This document shows positions 51,982-63,066 of a DNA stretch of 64,000 bases, piece by piece. Source of the DNA: Pseudomonas saxonica (GTDB lineage: Bacteria > Pseudomonadota > Gammaproteobacteria > Pseudomonadales > Pseudomonadaceae); assembly GCF_007858365.1 (NCBI RefSeq), contig NZ_VFIO01000004.1, positions 186,001 through 250,000 on the forward strand, written 5' to 3'. The position numbers and the translations under genes were made by a program. The notes beneath the pieces were generated by a model. The model saw only the letters and a list, made by a program, of their open reading frames with translations. It searched no databases and was not told the origin of the DNA. Every line of letters begins with the position of its first letter. Within the stretch, counting starts at the first letter, position 1.

Positions 51982-53085
51982 TTACAGGCGCATCGGCATA
52001 ACGACGTAAGCCGAGTCGTCGTTATCGGACTCTTGCACCAGGGCGCTGCTGTTGGAGTCAGACAGAATCAGACGCACTTGTTCAGTGGTCATCACTCCCA
52101 ACACGTCCAGCAGGTAGCTCACGTTAAAACCGATTTCCAGCGAGCCGCCGTTGTAGTCAACGCCTACTTCTTCTTCCGCCTCTTCCTGCTCCGGGTTATT
52201 GGCCTGGATTTTCAGTTGACCGTTGGCCAATTGCAGACGAATACCGCGGTATTTTTCGTTGGAAAGGATCGCAGTGCGGCTGAAAGCTTCTCGCAACGCC
52301 TGGCGGTCGCCGATCACGATCTTGTCGCCGCCTTTAGGCAGGACGCGTTCGTAATCCGGGAACTTACCGTCAACCAGTTTAGAGGTGAAAGTGAACTCAC
52401 CGGTGGTCGCACGAATGTGATGAGCGCCCAGCACAATGCTTACTTCGCCGTCGGGTTCAGTCAGCAAACGGGCCAGTTCAAGGATACCCTTGCGTGGGAC
52501 GATCACTTGGTGACGGTCTGGCTGACCAATGTCGGCTTTCATCGAGCACATGGCTAGACGGTGACCGTCGGTCGCCACCGCACGGATGATGCCGGCAGAT
52601 ACTTCCAGCAGCATACCGTTAAGGTAATAGCGCACGTCTTGCTGAGCCATGGCAAAGCTGGTTCGCTCGATAAGGCGACGCAGTTTGCTTTGCTGAAGGC
52701 TGCAGGTCAGCGAGCCCGGGCCTTCTTCAACGGTCGGGAAATCATTGGCTGGCAATGTCGACAGCGTAAAACGGCTACGACCTGCTTTAACGACCAGCTT
52801 CTGGTCATCAAGCTTGATATCGATCAGCGCATCGTTAGGCAAGCTTTTGCAAATATCCATCAGCTTGCGTGCGGGTACGGTGATTTCGCCAGGTTCAGCC
52901 GGCTCTTCAAGCTGTACGCGACCAACCAGTTCGACTTCAAGGTCGGTACCGGTCAGCGACAGTTGCTGGCCTTCGACAACCAACAGCACGTTGGACAATA
53001 CCGGCAAGGTCTGGCGGCGTTCAACGACGCCTGCGACCAGTTGCAGGGGTTTCAACAGGGCTTCGCGTTGAATGGTGAAATGCAT
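51982..53085 (-). CDS. dnaN: DNA polymerase III beta sliding clamp
   Basis: Ring-forming processivity clamp, 367 residues in three similar domains, beginning MHFTIQREALLKPLQLVAGVVERRQTLPVLSN over the first 32 residues and ending YVVMPMRL, the typical clamp C-terminus. 38 bp downstream of dnaA. Confidence 0.97.
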   Translation of the reverse strand: MHFTIQREALLKPLQLVAGVVERRQTLPVLSNVLLVVEGQQLSLTGTDLEVELVGRVQLEEPAEPGEITVPARKLMDICKSLPNDALIDIKLDDQKLVVKAGRSRFTLSTLPANDFPTVEEGPGSLTCSLQQSKLRRLIERTSFAMAQQDVRYYLNGMLLEVSAGIIRAVATDGHRLAMCSMKADIGQPDRHQVIVPRKGILELARLLTEPDGEVSIVLGAHHIRATTGEFTFTSKLVDGKFPDYERVLPKGGDKIVIGDRQALREAFSRTAILSNEKYRGIRLQLANGQLKIQANNPEQEEAEEEVGVDYNGGSLEIGFNVSYLLDVLGVMTTEQVRLILSDSNSSALVQESDNDDSAYVVMPMRL

Positions 53086-53123
53086 GGTCTAGTCCCTTGC
53101 CTTAATTAGCTGCGGTGTTGTCA

Positions 53124-54641
53124 TCAGGTTGTCAGTGTTCGCAGCAGGTTCTTGTAGTCCTCACGGATGTCCGCGTCGGATTCCTTGAGTTCGTTGATCT
53201 TACGGCACGCGTGCAAAACAGTGGTGTGATCACGACCGCCAAACACATCGCCGATTTCCGGCAGGCTGTGGTTGGTCAACTCTTTAGAAAGTGCCATGGC
53301 GACCTGTCGAGGTCGCGCCACCGAGCGCGAGCGGCGCTTGGAGAGCAAGTCCGAAATTTTGATCTTGTAGTACTCAGCAACTGTGCGCTGGATGTTATCC
53401 ACAGACACCAGCTTGTCTTGCAGCGCCAGCAGGTCTTTAAGGGATTCGCGAATCAGCTCGATGGTGATATCACGACCCATGAAGTGCGAGTGCGCAATCA
53501 CGCGCTTGAGCGCGCCTTCCAGCTCACGCACGTTGGAACGGATGCGCTGTGCAATAAAGAAGGCGGCATCGTGAGGCAAGTCGACTTTGGCCTGATCGGC
53601 CTTTTTCATCAGGATCGCCACACGTGTTTCAAGCTCAGGCGGTTCGACCGCTACGGTCAAGCCCCAACCAAAGCGTGATTTCAGACGCTCTTCGAGACCT
53701 TCGATCTCTTTAGGGTAACGGTCACTGGTCAGAATCACTTGCTGACCGCCTTCAAGCAATGCGTTGAAGGTGTGGAAAAACTCTTCCTGAGACCGTTCTT
53801 TACGGGCAAAGAATTGAATGTCATCGATCAGCAGTGCATCCACTGAGCGGTAGAAGCGCTTGAACTCGTTGATCGCGTTGAGCTGCAAGGCCTTGACCAT
53901 GTCCGCTACAAAACGCTCCGAGTGCAGGTACACCACCTTGGCATTCGGGTTCTTCTTTAAGAGGTGGTTGCCCACCGCATGCATCAAGTGAGTCTTACCC
54001 AGACCAACGCCGCCATAGAGAAAAAGCGGGTTGTAACCGTGTTTAGGGTTATCCGCGACTTGCCACGCCGCAGCGCGAGCCAGTTGGTTGGATTTACCCT
54101 CAACGAAGTTTTCGAAGGTAAACGTACGGTTCAGATAGCTGGTGTGCTTAAGCGCACCTTCAACTTGAACGGTACGTTGCTCTGCGCGCACAGGTGCCTG
54201 TTGCGAACTGGCACCCGCCATCGGATCAAAGCTGGCACGCGAAGGTTCTTCGCTGGCTTGCGTCGTTTGCTTGGAAGCGGGCGCTGGTGTGGCCGTTGAG
54301 CTGGCCGGAGCACTCGGTGCCGGTGCTGAAACCGGAGCCTGCTGAGAAGCGGATGCAGCCAAGGGAGCATTAGGTGCTGCACGAGGTGCCGAGCTGCGCT
54401 TGCTGCCTATTAATAAGGACAGCGCTGGCGCCATGCCATTGCTGTGCTCGTTCAGCAGCTCAAGCAAACGGCTCAGGTACTTCTCATTGACCCAGTCGAG
54501 TACAAATCGATTAGGCGCATACACACGCAACTCGTCGCCTTCGGCTTCGACTTGTAGTGGACGGATCCAGGTGTTGAATTGCTGGGCAGGCAGCTCTTCG
54601 CGCAAAAGCTCTACGCACTGCTGCCAAAGTTCCACTGACAC
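53124..54641 (-). CDS. dnaA: Chromosomal replication initiator DnaA
   Basis: Binds DnaA boxes and opens oriC; 505 residues. Domain I (1-about 85, [23 protein letters not shown]), a long Ala/Pro/Ser linker (about 95-170), AAA+ domain with Walker [10 protein letters not shown] and Walker B LLIDDIQF, and domain IV with [18 protein letters not shown] start at 54641. A perfect DnaA box lies inside the gene (53395-53403). Confidence 0.98.
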   Translation of the reverse strand: MSVELWQQCVELLREELPAQQFNTWIRPLQVEAEGDELRVYAPNRFVLDWVNEKYLSRLLELLNEHSNGMAPALSLLIGSKRSSAPRAAPNAPLAASASQQAPVSAPAPSAPASSTATPAPASKQTTQASEEPSRASFDPMAGASSQQAPVRAEQRTVQVEGALKHTSYLNRTFTFENFVEGKSNQLARAAAWQVADNPKHGYNPLFLYGGVGLGKTHLMHAVGNHLLKKNPNAKVVYLHSERFVADMVKALQLNAINEFKRFYRSVDALLIDDIQFFARKERSQEEFFHTFNALLEGGQQVILTSDRYPKEIEGLEERLKSRFGWGLTVAVEPPELETRVAILMKKADQAKVDLPHDAAFFIAQRIRSNVRELEGALKRVIAHSHFMGRDITIELIRESLKDLLALQDKLVSVDNIQRTVAEYYKIKISDLLSKRRSRSVARPRQVAMALSKELTNHSLPEIGDVFGGRDHTTVLHACRKINELKESDADIREDYKNLLRTLTT

Positions 54642-54699
54642 GGATATCCCCTAAGTTGAAAGCCGGTGAGGCAAAAACAGGCGCCATTGTAACGATCAC

Positions 54700-55070
54700 T
54701 CGCGCACTTATCCACATGTAGGTTGCTTGCTTATAAGGAGATCTTCAGTTTTTCACGGCAAAAAAAGCGACAAATGGTATGTGCATAAGCTCTGTGGATA
54801 AGCGAGCCTAAGCCCATTGCACAAGTGGGGTGGAAACGCTGTGCGTAAGTCGCCTGTGGATAAAACGGCTTTCCATGCACAGCTTTTCCGAGGGTGCAGC
54901 ACAGGCAGAGCACGGCTTGTGGACAACTTTGTCATCCTCTGTAAGCCTTGATTTTTAAGGCTTGCAAAGAGTTATCCACAGATAACCGCTCCCTTAAGAG
55001 TAGTTACATCTTTAAAAGAGCTTTAAATACTTTGTTTTTTTATTTCTATAACTGGCTAAGCATGAGCAAG
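54700..55070. other. oriC: Chromosomal replication origin oriC
   Basis: Between divergent dnaA and rpmH. Perfect DnaA boxes at 54708-54716 (+), 54793-54801 (-), 54855-54863 (-) and 54972-54980 (+), with near matches at 54780, 54840 and 54918. An AT-rich stretch beside the last box (about 54990-55060) is the likely unwinding element. The layout agrees with the known Pseudomonas origin between rpmH and dnaA. Confidence 0.93.
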
Positions 55071-55115
55071 GCTAAACAGGCCAACATCTATTTAGCAGGA
55101 AAGGTTGGTTGGAAA

Positions 55116-55144
55116 TTGACCTATGGGCCTGCATTCTCTAGAAT
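55116..55144 (+). promoter_or_regulatory. rpmH promoter
   Basis: TTGACC (55116-55121), a 17-base spacer and TAGAAT (55139-55144) form a strong sigma-70 promoter about 60 bases before rpmH. Confidence 0.8.
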
Positions 55145-55204
55145 CGCCGGTCTCTTAAAACGGGGGCCATTCCGGCCCGTTGTGGACGAACCAGGTAGCA
55201 CGAC

Positions 55205-55339
55205 ATGAAACGTACTTTCCAACCAAGCACTATCAAACGCGCCCGCACTCACGGTTTCCGTGCTCGCATGGCAACTAAAAACGGCCGTGCAGTCCTGTCG
55301 CGTCGCCGCGCCAAAGGCCGTGCACGTCTGGCAGTTTGA
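55205..55339 (+). CDS. rpmH: Large ribosomal subunit protein bL34
   Basis: A 44-residue, very basic protein: [18 protein letters not shown] at the start and [12 protein letters not shown] at the end. First gene of rpmH-rnpA-yidD-yidC. Confidence 0.97.
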   Translation: MKRTFQPSTIKRARTHGFRARMATKNGRAVLSRRRAKGRARLAV

Positions 55340-55349
55340 TAATCAGACA

Positions 55350-55757
55350 ATGGTGGTGAGTCAGGACTTCAGTCGGGAAAAGCGGTTACTCACTCCCCGA
55401 CACTTCAAGGCAGTCTTTGACTCCCCCACCGGCAAGGTACCGGGGAAAAATCTCCTGCTCCTTGCGCGTAGCAACGAACTGGATCACCCCCGCTTGGGGT
55501 TAGTGATCGGTAAAAAGAGCGTAAAGCTCTCCGTTGAGCGCAATCGCCTTAAGCGTTTGATGCGTGAATCGTTTCGTCTCCACCAGGATTTACTGGTTGG
55601 TTGGGATATCGTTATCGTCGCGCGCAAAGGTTTGGGTGACGTAGAGAACCCCGAATTGATTCAGCATTTTGGCAAACTCTGGAAGCGTCTGGCCCGTAAC
55701 ACGCCAGTTCCAGCGGTGAAGTCCGAAACTGTAGGGGTAGGCAGTCCTGATGCGTAA
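55350..55757 (+). CDS. rnpA: Ribonuclease P protein component
   Basis: Protein subunit of RNase P for tRNA 5' processing; 135 residues from ATG 55350. Signature [29 protein letters not shown] is covered by residues about 48-76. GTG codons at 55353 and 55356 are alternative starts, and homologues suggest one of these may be used. Overlaps yidD by 8 bp. Confidence 0.93.
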   Translation: MVVSQDFSREKRLLTPRHFKAVFDSPTGKVPGKNLLLLARSNELDHPRLGLVIGKKSVKLSVERNRLKRLMRESFRLHQDLLVGWDIVIVARKGLGDVENPELIQHFGKLWKRLARNTPVPAVKSETVGVGSPDA

Positions 55758-55995
55758 ACTGGCACTCGTTCCGATCCAGTTTTATCGTTATGCCATTAGT
55801 CCTTTGATGGCCAGCCACTGCCGTTTCTACCCCAGTTGTTCCTGCTACGCGTTGGAAGCCATCGAAAATCATGGCGTTCTTCGCGGCGGCTGGCTGACCT
55901 TTCGTCGTTTAGGTCGCTGTCACCCGTGGAATCCCGGTGGTTACGACCCGGTTCCACCTATCCCTACCTCCCGTTCTTCTTCGATGGCCGAGTAA
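55750..55995 (+). CDS. yidD: Membrane protein insertion factor YidD
   Basis: An 81-residue YidD protein that assists Yid[11 protein letters not shown] tail; conserved [20 protein letters not shown] and [15 protein letters not shown]. Overlaps rnpA at its start and ends 2 bp before yidC. Confidence 0.93.
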   Translation: MRKLALVPIQFYRYAISPLMASHCRFYPSCSCYALEAIENHGVLRGGWLTFRRLGRCHPWNPGGYDPVPPIPTSRSSSMAE

Positions 55996-55997
55996 TC

Positions 55998-57686
55998 ATG
56001 GATATTAAACGCACGATCCTGATCGTCGCTCTCGCAGTCGTGTCCTACGTTATGGTTCTCAAATGGAACCAGGACTACGGTCAAGCTGCCCTGCCGACTC
56101 AGAATGTTGCCGCCAGCAGCACCACCGCGCCGGCTTTGCCCGACACGGCTACAGGTAACAATGCTGCTAACAGTGCCGATGTCCCGAGCGCCAATGCTGA
56201 TACCAGCACGCCAACCGAAACACCGGTTGCAGCTGCAAGCAAAGACCTCATCCATGTAAAAACGGATGTTCTGGATATCGCGATTGATCCACAGGGTGGT
56301 GACATTGCCCAGTTGCGACTGCCGCTTTACCCACGTCGCCAGGATCGCCCGGATGTTCCATTCCAACTGTTCGACAACGGTAACGAACGTACTTATCTGG
56401 CACAAAGTGGCCTGACTGGTACTGATGGCCCGGATGCACGCGCAGGTGGTCGACCGGTTTTCAGCACTGAGAAAAAGACCTATGAACTGGCTCCAGGCCA
56501 GGATCAGATGGTTGTTGATCTCAAATTCAGCGAAAACGGCGTTAATTACATCAAGCGCTTCACACTCAAGCGCGGTCTTTACGATGTACAAGTCACTTAT
56601 TTGATTGATAACGAGAGCGGTAAGCCGTGGAACGGCAATCTGTTCGCGCAATTGAAACGTGACGCCAGCTCCGATCCTTCTTCCAGCACCGCTACCGGCA
56701 CAGCGACTTACCTGGGCGCCGCCCTGTGGACAAGTTCTGAGCCGTACAAAAAAGTGTCGATGAAAGATATCGACAAGGGCCAGCTGAAAGAAACCGTTCA
56801 AGGTGGCTGGGTTGCCTGGTTGCAACACTACTTTGTGACTGCGTGGATTCCTCAGAAAGGCGATAACAACGTCGTTCAGACCCGCAAAGACAGCCAAGGC
56901 AATTACATCATCGGTTTCACTGGCCCAACGTTGACCGTTGAACCAGGCAAAACCGGCGAAACCAGCACAGTTCTGTACGCAGGTCCAAAAAGCCAGGCGG
57001 TACTCAAAGAGTTATCCCCAGGCCTTGAACTGACTGTCGACTACGGCTTTCTCTGGTTCATTGCTCAGCCTATTTTCTGGCTGCTGCAACATATCCACAG
57101 CATTGTGGGTAACTGGGGCTGGTCAATCATCTTCCTGACCATGCTGATCAAAGGGATTTTCTTCCCTCTGTCGGCGGCCAGCTACAAGTCGATGGCTCGC
57201 ATGCGCGCCGTGGCACCAAAACTGGCTGCTCTGAAAGAGCAGTTTGGTGATGACCGCCAAAAAATGTCGCAAGCGATGATGGAGCTGTACAAGAAAGAGA
57301 AGATCAATCCACTGGGCGGCTGTTTGCCGATTCTGGTGCAGATGCCGGTCTTCCTGTCCTTGTACTGGGTACTTCTGGAAAGCGTTGAAATGCGTCAAGC
57401 GCCGTTCATGCTCTGGATTACCGACTTGTCGATCAAAGACCCGTTCTTCATTCTGCCGATCATCATGGGCGCAACCATGTTCATCCAGCAGCGTCTGAAC
57501 CCGACTCCTCCGGATCCGATGCAGGCCAAGGTCATGAAGCTGATGCCAATCATCTTCACGTTCTTCTTCCTGTGGTTCCCGGCTGGTCTGGTGCTGTACT
57601 GGGTTGTGAACAACTGCCTGTCCATCACTCAACAGTGGTACATCACGCGTAAAGTTGAAGCGGCTACCAAAAAAGTCGCTGAGTAA
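55998..57686 (+). CDS. yidC: Membrane protein insertase YidC
   Basis: Inserts and folds inner-membrane proteins; 562 residues. N-terminal helix (about 5-22), a large periplasmic domain preceded by a Ser/Thr/Ala-rich linker, then five helices with KEKINPLGGCLPILVQMPVF. ATG at 55998; the frame is open further upstream only inside yidD. Confidence 0.97.
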   Translation: MDIKRTILIVALAVVSYVMVLKWNQDYGQAALPTQNVAASSTTAPALPDTATGNNAANSADVPSANADTSTPTETPVAAASKDLIHVKTDVLDIAIDPQGGDIAQLRLPLYPRRQDRPDVPFQLFDNGNERTYLAQSGLTGTDGPDARAGGRPVFSTEKKTYELAPGQDQMVVDLKFSENGVNYIKRFTLKRGLYDVQVTYLIDNESGKPWNGNLFAQLKRDASSDPSSSTATGTATYLGAALWTSSEPYKKVSMKDIDKGQLKETVQGGWVAWLQHYFVTAWIPQKGDNNVVQTRKDSQGNYIIGFTGPTLTVEPGKTGETSTVLYAGPKSQAVLKELSPGLELTVDYGFLWFIAQPIFWLLQHIHSIVGNWGWSIIFLTMLIKGIFFPLSAASYKSMARMRAVAPKLAALKEQFGDDRQKMSQAMMELYKKEKINPLGGCLPILVQMPVFLSLYWVLLESVEMRQAPFMLWITDLSIKDPFFILPIIMGATMFIQQRLNPTPPDPMQAKVMKLMPIIFTFFFLWFPAGLVLYWVVNNCLSITQQWYITRKVEAATKKVAE

Positions 57687-57707
57687 CTTACTCTGATAAG
57701 CACCACT

Positions 57708-57735
57708 CAAAACGCCCCCTAGTGGGGCGTTTTGC
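57708..57735 (+). terminator. Intrinsic terminator after yidC
   Basis: CAAAACGCCCC / GGGGCGTTTTG stem with a short loop, ending in TTTT, 32 bp before mnmE. It separates rpmH-yidC from mnmE. Confidence 0.85.
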
Positions 57736-57766
57736 TATCTGTCACTTTCTATTTTGAGGCCTGTTT

Positions 57767-59134
57767 ATGAGTGTTCCGGCTGAAACCATTGCCGCTGTGG
57801 CGACCGCTCAAGGGCGAGGTGGTGTGGGGATCGTGCGTATTTCCGGGCCACTCGCCAGTGTTGCGGCGCAAGCGTTCAGTGAACGTGAACTGAAACCTCG
57901 CTACGCCCATTACGGCCCGTTTTACGGCGAAAACCGTGAAGTGCTGGATGAGGGCATTGCGCTGTATTTCCCCGGCCCCAATTCCTTTACCGGCGAAGAC
58001 GTGCTGGAGCTGCAAGGTCACGGCGGCCCAATCGTTCTCGATATGCTGCTGCAGCGCTGCATTCAACTGGGTTGCCGCTTGGCTCGCCCCGGCGAATTCA
58101 GTGAACGTGCGTTTTTGAACGACAAGCTCGACCTTGCCCAAGCCGAAGCGATTGCCGACTTGATCGAGGCCAGTTCTGCACAGGCAGCACGTAACGCATT
58201 GCGTTCCTTGCAGGGCGCTTTCTCACAGCGTGTGCATAACTTGACCGAGCAATTGATCGGTTTGCGTATCTATGTCGAAGCGGCGATTGATTTCCCGGAA
58301 GAAGAAATCGACTTTTTAGCGGATGGCCATGTACTTGGCATGCTGGACAAGGTGCGCGAAGAGTTATCCACCGTTCAGCGCGAAGCCGGCCAAGGTGCCT
58401 TGCTGCGTGATGGCATGACCGTGGTGATTGCCGGGCGTCCGAATGCCGGTAAATCGAGCTTGCTCAATGCCCTGGCCGGACGCGAAGCGGCGATCGTGAC
58501 AGAGATTGCCGGTACCACCCGCGACGTGTTGCGTGAACATATCCACATTGATGGCATGCCGCTGCATGTGGTGGACACTGCGGGTCTGCGCGACACCGAT
58601 GATCAGGTGGAAAAAATTGGCGTGCAGCGAGCACTCAAAGCCATTGGTGAGGCCGACCGTGTATTGCTGGTGGTTGATGCCACGGCACCGGAAGCCGATG
58701 ACCCATTTGCCCTGTGGCCAGAGTTTCTTGAACAGCGCCCGGATCCGGCAAAAGTGACGTTGATCCGTAATAAGGCCGATCTGAGCGCAGAAACCATTGC
58801 CCTCGAGGTCAGTGACGATGGCCATGTAACGATCAGCCTGAGCGCAAGATCAACGCAGGGACTGGACTTGCTGCGTGAACACCTCAAGGCGTGCATGGGC
58901 TACGAGCAGACCTCTGAGAGCAGCTTCAGCGCCCGTCGCCGCCACCTGGAGGCATTGCAACACGCCAGCAACGCTTTGGAGCATGGTCGAGCACAGTTGA
59001 CTCTGGCGGGGGCTGGAGAGTTGCTGGCTGAGGATTTACGCCAGGCGCAGCATTCACTGGGTGAGATTACCGGGGCATTCAGCTCGGATGATCTGCTGGG
59101 ACGAATCTTCTCCAGTTTTTGTATTGGTAAATAG
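57767..59134 (+). CDS. mnmE: tRNA modification GTPase MnmE
   Basis: With MnmG makes the cmnm5U34 wobble modification. 455 residues: N-terminal folate-binding domain, G domain ([25 protein letters not shown]) and the C-terminal FCIGK containing the essential cysteine. ATG at 57767 with GAGG. Confidence 0.97.
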   Translation: MSVPAETIAAVATAQGRGGVGIVRISGPLASVAAQAFSERELKPRYAHYGPFYGENREVLDEGIALYFPGPNSFTGEDVLELQGHGGPIVLDMLLQRCIQLGCRLARPGEFSERAFLNDKLDLAQAEAIADLIEASSAQAARNALRSLQGAFSQRVHNLTEQLIGLRIYVEAAIDFPEEEIDFLADGHVLGMLDKVREELSTVQREAGQGALLRDGMTVVIAGRPNAGKSSLLNALAGREAAIVTEIAGTTRDVLREHIHIDGMPLHVVDTAGLRDTDDQVEKIGVQRALKAIGEADRVLLVVDATAPEADDPFALWPEFLEQRPDPAKVTLIRNKADLSAETIALEVSDDGHVTISLSARSTQGLDLLREHLKACMGYEQTSESSFSARRRHLEALQHASNALEHGRAQLTLAGAGELLAEDLRQAQHSLGEITGAFSSDDLLGRIFSSFCIGK

Positions 59135-59148
59135 CGCGTTGATTCACA

Positions 59149-59186
59149 GGGCTGCCTAGCAGCCCGTCGCTGCCATCGGCGGCGAC
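59149..59186. repeat. Two adjacent hairpins after mnmE, the second REP-like
   Basis: GGGCTGC-CTA-GCAGCCC (59149-59165) is a perfect 7-bp stem 14 bases after the mnmE stop and may act as a terminator without a T run. It abuts GTCGCTGCC-ATC-GGCGGCGAC (59166-59186), which shares its stem with the palindrome at 14752. Confidence 0.75.
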
Positions 59187-59710
59187 TACACCGGTTTAGT
59201 CCTACCGCTTCCCCCCTCTTAACATAACCGTTCATCTGTTCGATCCCTGTCGACCTTCCATTCGCTTGGTGGATTTATCCACCGAGGTGCATTCGGCTGC
59301 CTATTTTTCAAGAATATGAGCGAAAAGACCGGGATAAGCTCTGTGTATAACTGCCCTTCAGGTCAGTGGGTAAGTAGGCCTGAAAACTGAAGATAACCGC
59401 CCCTGTGGATAAGCACCTGTTTTACCCACAGGCTTAAACCACTTATTCACGCCCCTCATTGGCACATGACCACAGACTTTTGAATCTCTGTACAGTACGT
59501 AAAATATGCTCTGTAGCAATCTATCCACAGAAATGTGCCTCAGTAGAAATAAACATAAAAACAAAGCTTTATAAATTTCTTCTCTATTTATTTATCTATC
59601 TTGCCCTTATCCACAGCTGGTTAAATTTTGTGCAAAGGGTTCTTTAAGAAGGGCGAAGTCCCTATACTTCGCGGTCTATCCAAAAACCCCTAGTAACAGG
59701 CACGAGGTGC
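59187..59710. other. DnaA-box-rich, AT-rich gap between mnmE and mnmG
   Basis: No gene. Two perfect DnaA boxes, 59404-59412 (-) and 59607-59615 (+), and one-mismatch relatives at 59275 (TTATCCACC), 59342 (TGTGTATAA), 59422 (TTACCCACA) and 59521 (CTATCCACA). About 59545-59640 is very AT-rich. It resembles a secondary origin or a DnaA-titration site. Confidence 0.65.
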
Positions 59711-59713
59711 GTG

Positions 59714-61606
59714 GTGAATTTCCCTTCCCGTTTTGCAGTGATCGTCATCGGCGGCGGTCACGCCGGAACCGAGGCTGCACTTGCTTCAGCACGCATGGGC
59801 GTAAAAACCCTGCTGTTGACCCACAACGTGGAAACCCTCGGGCAAATGAGCTGCAATCCTGCGATTGGCGGGATTGGTAAAAGCCATCTAGTAAAAGAGA
59901 TCGATGCCCTCGGCGGGGCAATGGCGATTGCCACCGATAAAGGCGGCATTCAGTTCCGTGTACTCAATGGCCGAAAAGGCCCGGCCGTGCGCGCAACCCG
60001 TGCACAGGCTGACCGCATTCTCTACAAGGCGGCAGTACGGGAAATTCTGGAAAACCAACCGAACCTGTGGATATTTCAACAGGCGGCTGATGACTTGATC
60101 GTTGAACAGGATCAAGTGCGTGGCGTAGTGACCCAAATGGGTCTGCGGTTCATGGCGGATGCTGTTGTGTTAACCACCGGTACGTTCCTCGGTGGACTTA
60201 TCCACATTGGCATGCAGAATTATTCCGGTGGCCGAGCCGGTGATCCTCCTTCGATCGCATTGGCTCAGCGCCTGCGTGAGTTGCCATTGCGGGTCGGTCG
60301 CCTGAAAACCGGGACGCCGCCGCGAATTGATGGACGTTCGGTAGATTTCTCGGTCATGACCGAGCAACCAGGCGATACACCGATTCCAGTGATGTCGTTC
60401 ATGGGGAACAAGGAACAGCACCCGGCTCAAGTCAGTTGCTGGATCACCCATACCAATGCCCGCACCCATGAAATCATTGCCTCCAACCTTGATCGCTCGC
60501 CGATGTATTCGGGTGTAATCGAAGGTATTGGCCCACGTTACTGCCCTTCGATCGAAGACAAGATCCATCGCTTTGCTGACAAGGAAAGCCATCAGGTCTT
60601 TATCGAGCCGGAAGGTTTGACTACTCACGAGCTGTACCCGAACGGTATTTCGACGTCCTTGCCATTCGATGTACAAATCCAGATTGTTCAATCGATTCGC
60701 GGCATGGAAAACGCTCACATCGTGCGGCCGGGTTACGCCATCGAATACGACTATTTCGATCCGCGCGACTTGAAGTACAGCCTCGAAACCAAAGTGATTG
60801 GAGGTTTGTTCTTTGCAGGGCAGATCAACGGCACGACGGGTTACGAAGAAGCGGGTGCCCAAGGTTTGCTCGCTGGCGCTAACGCCGCACTGCTTTCGCA
60901 GGGCAAGGAAAGCTGGTGCCCGCGTCGCGATGAGGCGTATATCGGGGTATTGGTCGACGACCTGATTACATTGGGTACTCAAGAACCGTATCGGATGTTT
61001 ACCTCACGTGCTGAATACCGCCTGATTCTGCGTGAAGACAACGCTGATATGCGCTTGACTGAAAAAGGCCGCGAGTTGGGTCTGGTTGACGACGCCCGTT
61101 GGGCCGCTTTCTGCACTAAGCGTGAAAGTATCGCGCTCGAAGAACAGCGTTTGAAATCTACATGGGTGCGCCCGGGCACTGAGCAGGGTGATGCCATTGC
61201 AGCCAAATTTGGCACGCCGTTGACCCATGAATACAATTTGCTGAATCTGTTGACCCGTCCAGAAATCGACTATGCAGGTTTGGTCGAAGTAACAGGCCAG
61301 GGCGCTGAAGATCCGCTGGTCGCCGAGCAGGTCGAGATTAAAACCAAGTACGCCGGTTACATTGATCGTCAACAAGACGAAATTGCCCGTTTACGCGCCA
61401 GTGAAAACACCAAACTGCCTGTGGATATCGATTACACGAACATTTCCGGGCTGTCGAAAGAGATCCAGAGCAAGCTGGGGGCCACGCGTCCCGAGACCCT
61501 GGGTCAGGCTTCGCGTATTCCGGGTGTGACACCGGCAGCAATTTCCCTGTTGATGATTCATCTGAAAAAACGCGGCGCTGGCCGCACGTTGGAGCAAAAC
61601 GCTTGA
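59714..61606 (+). CDS. mnmG: tRNA uridine-5-carboxymethylaminomethyl modification enzyme MnmG
   Basis: FAD enzyme acting with MnmE; 630 residues from GTG 59714. [18 protein letters not shown] dinucleotide fold and [20 protein letters not shown] at 59711 is also in frame, but 59714 is better spaced (six bases) from GAGG and gives the usual N-terminus. Overlaps rsmG by 4 bp. Confidence 0.96.
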   Translation: MNFPSRFAVIVIGGGHAGTEAALASARMGVKTLLLTHNVETLGQMSCNPAIGGIGKSHLVKEIDALGGAMAIATDKGGIQFRVLNGRKGPAVRATRAQADRILYKAAVREILENQPNLWIFQQAADDLIVEQDQVRGVVTQMGLRFMADAVVLTTGTFLGGLIHIGMQNYSGGRAGDPPSIALAQRLRELPLRVGRLKTGTPPRIDGRSVDFSVMTEQPGDTPIPVMSFMGNKEQHPAQVSCWITHTNARTHEIIASNLDRSPMYSGVIEGIGPRYCPSIEDKIHRFADKESHQVFIEPEGLTTHELYPNGISTSLPFDVQIQIVQSIRGMENAHIVRPGYAIEYDYFDPRDLKYSLETKVIGGLFFAGQINGTTGYEEAGAQGLLAGANAALLSQGKESWCPRRDEAYIGVLVDDLITLGTQEPYRMFTSRAEYRLILREDNADMRLTEKGRELGLVDDARWAAFCTKRESIALEEQRLKSTWVRPGTEQGDAIAAKFGTPLTHEYNLLNLLTRPEIDYAGLVEVTGQGAEDPLVAEQVEIKTKYAGYIDRQQDEIARLRASENTKLPVDIDYTNISGLSKEIQSKLGATRPETLGQASRIPGVTPAAISLLMIHLKKRGAGRTLEQNA

Positions 61607-62247
61607 GTTCGCTGGTCACTGCACAAAACGCCGAAGAGTTATCCACAGGTGCACGCCAACTGGGCGTCGCGCTGACTGAAAACCAGCATGAGCAATTGCT
61701 GGCGTATTTGGCCCTGTTGATCAAATGGAATAAGGCTTACAACCTCACGGCTGTGCGTAACCCGGACGAAATGGTTTCTCGCCATTTGCTCGACAGCCTG
61801 AGTGTGATGCCGTTTATCGAAAACGGCCGTTGGTTGGATGTTGGCAGTGGTGGGGGGATGCCTGGCATTCCCCTGGCGATCCTGTTTCCCGAATCGCAGG
61901 TCACTTGCCTGGACAGCAACGGTAAGAAAACCCGCTTCCTGACCCAAGTCAAACTTGAGCTTAAGCTGGAAAACCTGCAAGTTATCCACAGCCGCGTTGA
62001 GGAGTACCAGCCTGAGCAGCCGTTCACAGGAATTGTGTCCAGAGCTTTCAGCAGCATGGAGAACTTCACTAACTGGACGCGCCACTTGGGCGACGGTGAA
62101 ACACGCTGGTTGGCAATGAAGGGCGTTCATCCGGCCGATGAGCTGGTAGCATTGCCGTCTGATTTTCGTCTCGATGGCGAACACGCCTTGACCGTTCCGG
62201 GTTGCCAAGGCCAACGCCATCTGCTGATACTGCGCCGCACGGCATGA
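61603..62247 (+). CDS. rsmG: 16S rRNA (guanine527-N7)-methyltransferase
   Basis: Methylates G527 of 16S rRNA; 214 residues with the AdoMet loop [14 protein letters not shown]. The TTG start at 61603 overlaps the mnmG stop (TTGA) and has GGAG eight bases upstream. Confidence 0.95.
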   Translation: MSSLVTAQNAEELSTGARQLGVALTENQHEQLLAYLALLIKWNKAYNLTAVRNPDEMVSRHLLDSLSVMPFIENGRWLDVGSGGGMPGIPLAILFPESQVTCLDSNGKKTRFLTQVKLELKLENLQVIHSRVEEYQPEQPFTGIVSRAFSSMENFTNWTRHLGDGETRWLAMKGVHPADELVALPSDFRLDGEHALTVPGCQGQRHLLILRRTA

Positions 62248-62265
62248 TTGGGAACGCAAGCAAGA

Positions 62266-63057
62266 ATGGCTAAGGTATTCGCAATAGCGAACCAAAAGGG
62301 TGGTGTGGGTAAAACCACCACCTGTATCAACCTCGCAGCATCGCTGGTCGCGACCAAGCGACGCGTGCTGCTCATCGACCTCGATCCACAAGGCAACGCC
62401 ACCATGGGTAGCGGTGTGGATAAACATGGTCTTGAAAACTCAGTTTATGACCTGTTGATCGGGGAATGTGATCTGGCTCAGGCCATGCATGTCTCCGAGC
62501 ACGGTGGCTATCAGCTTTTGCCCGCGAACCGCGACCTGACCGCGGCTGAAGTCGTTCTGCTTGAAATGCAGATGAAAGAAAGCCGTCTGCGTACAGCATT
62601 GGCGCCTGTTCGCGAGAGCTATGATTTCATCTTGATCGACTGCCCGCCGTCACTCTCGATGCTGACGTTGAACGCTCTGGTCGCTGCCGACGGGGTAATT
62701 ATCCCCATGCAGTGCGAATATTTTGCACTGGAAGGTTTGAGCGACCTTGTGGATAACATCAAGCGAATCGCCGAGTTGCTGAACCCGAATCTAAAGATCG
62801 AAGGTTTGCTTCGCACCATGTTTGATCCGCGTCTGAGCCTGATGAACGATGTGTCGGCTCAGCTCAAGGAACACTTCGGTGAGCAGCTCTACGAGACTGT
62901 GATACCGCGCAATATCCGCCTGGCCGAAGCACCGAGCTACGGCATGCCAGCGCTGGCGTATGACAAAAATTCCCGTGGCGCGATTGCCTACCTTGCCCTG
63001 GCCGGCGAGCTGGTTCGCCGCCAACGTCGAACCTCCCGCACTGCTCAGCCTACTTAA
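62266..63057 (+). CDS. parA: Chromosome partitioning ATPase ParA/Soj
   Basis: Walker-type ATPase for origin segregation; 263 residues. Deviant Walker A KGGVGKTT and FILIDCPPSLSML. ATG at 62266 gives the standard MAKVFAIANQKGG start. Followed by parB 9 bp later. Confidence 0.97.
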   Translation: MAKVFAIANQKGGVGKTTTCINLAASLVATKRRVLLIDLDPQGNATMGSGVDKHGLENSVYDLLIGECDLAQAMHVSEHGGYQLLPANRDLTAAEVVLLEMQMKESRLRTALAPVRESYDFILIDCPPSLSMLTLNALVAADGVIIPMQCEYFALEGLSDLVDNIKRIAELLNPNLKIEGLLRTMFDPRLSLMNDVSAQLKEHFGEQLYETVIPRNIRLAEAPSYGMPALAYDKNSRGAIAYLALAGELVRRQRRTSRTAQPT

Positions 63058-63066
63058 GGAAATCCC

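Noticed and set aside
55836..55997. Upstream extension of yidC
   Set aside because: It overlaps yidD out of frame; MDIKRTILIVAL at 55998 is the conserved YidC N-terminus.
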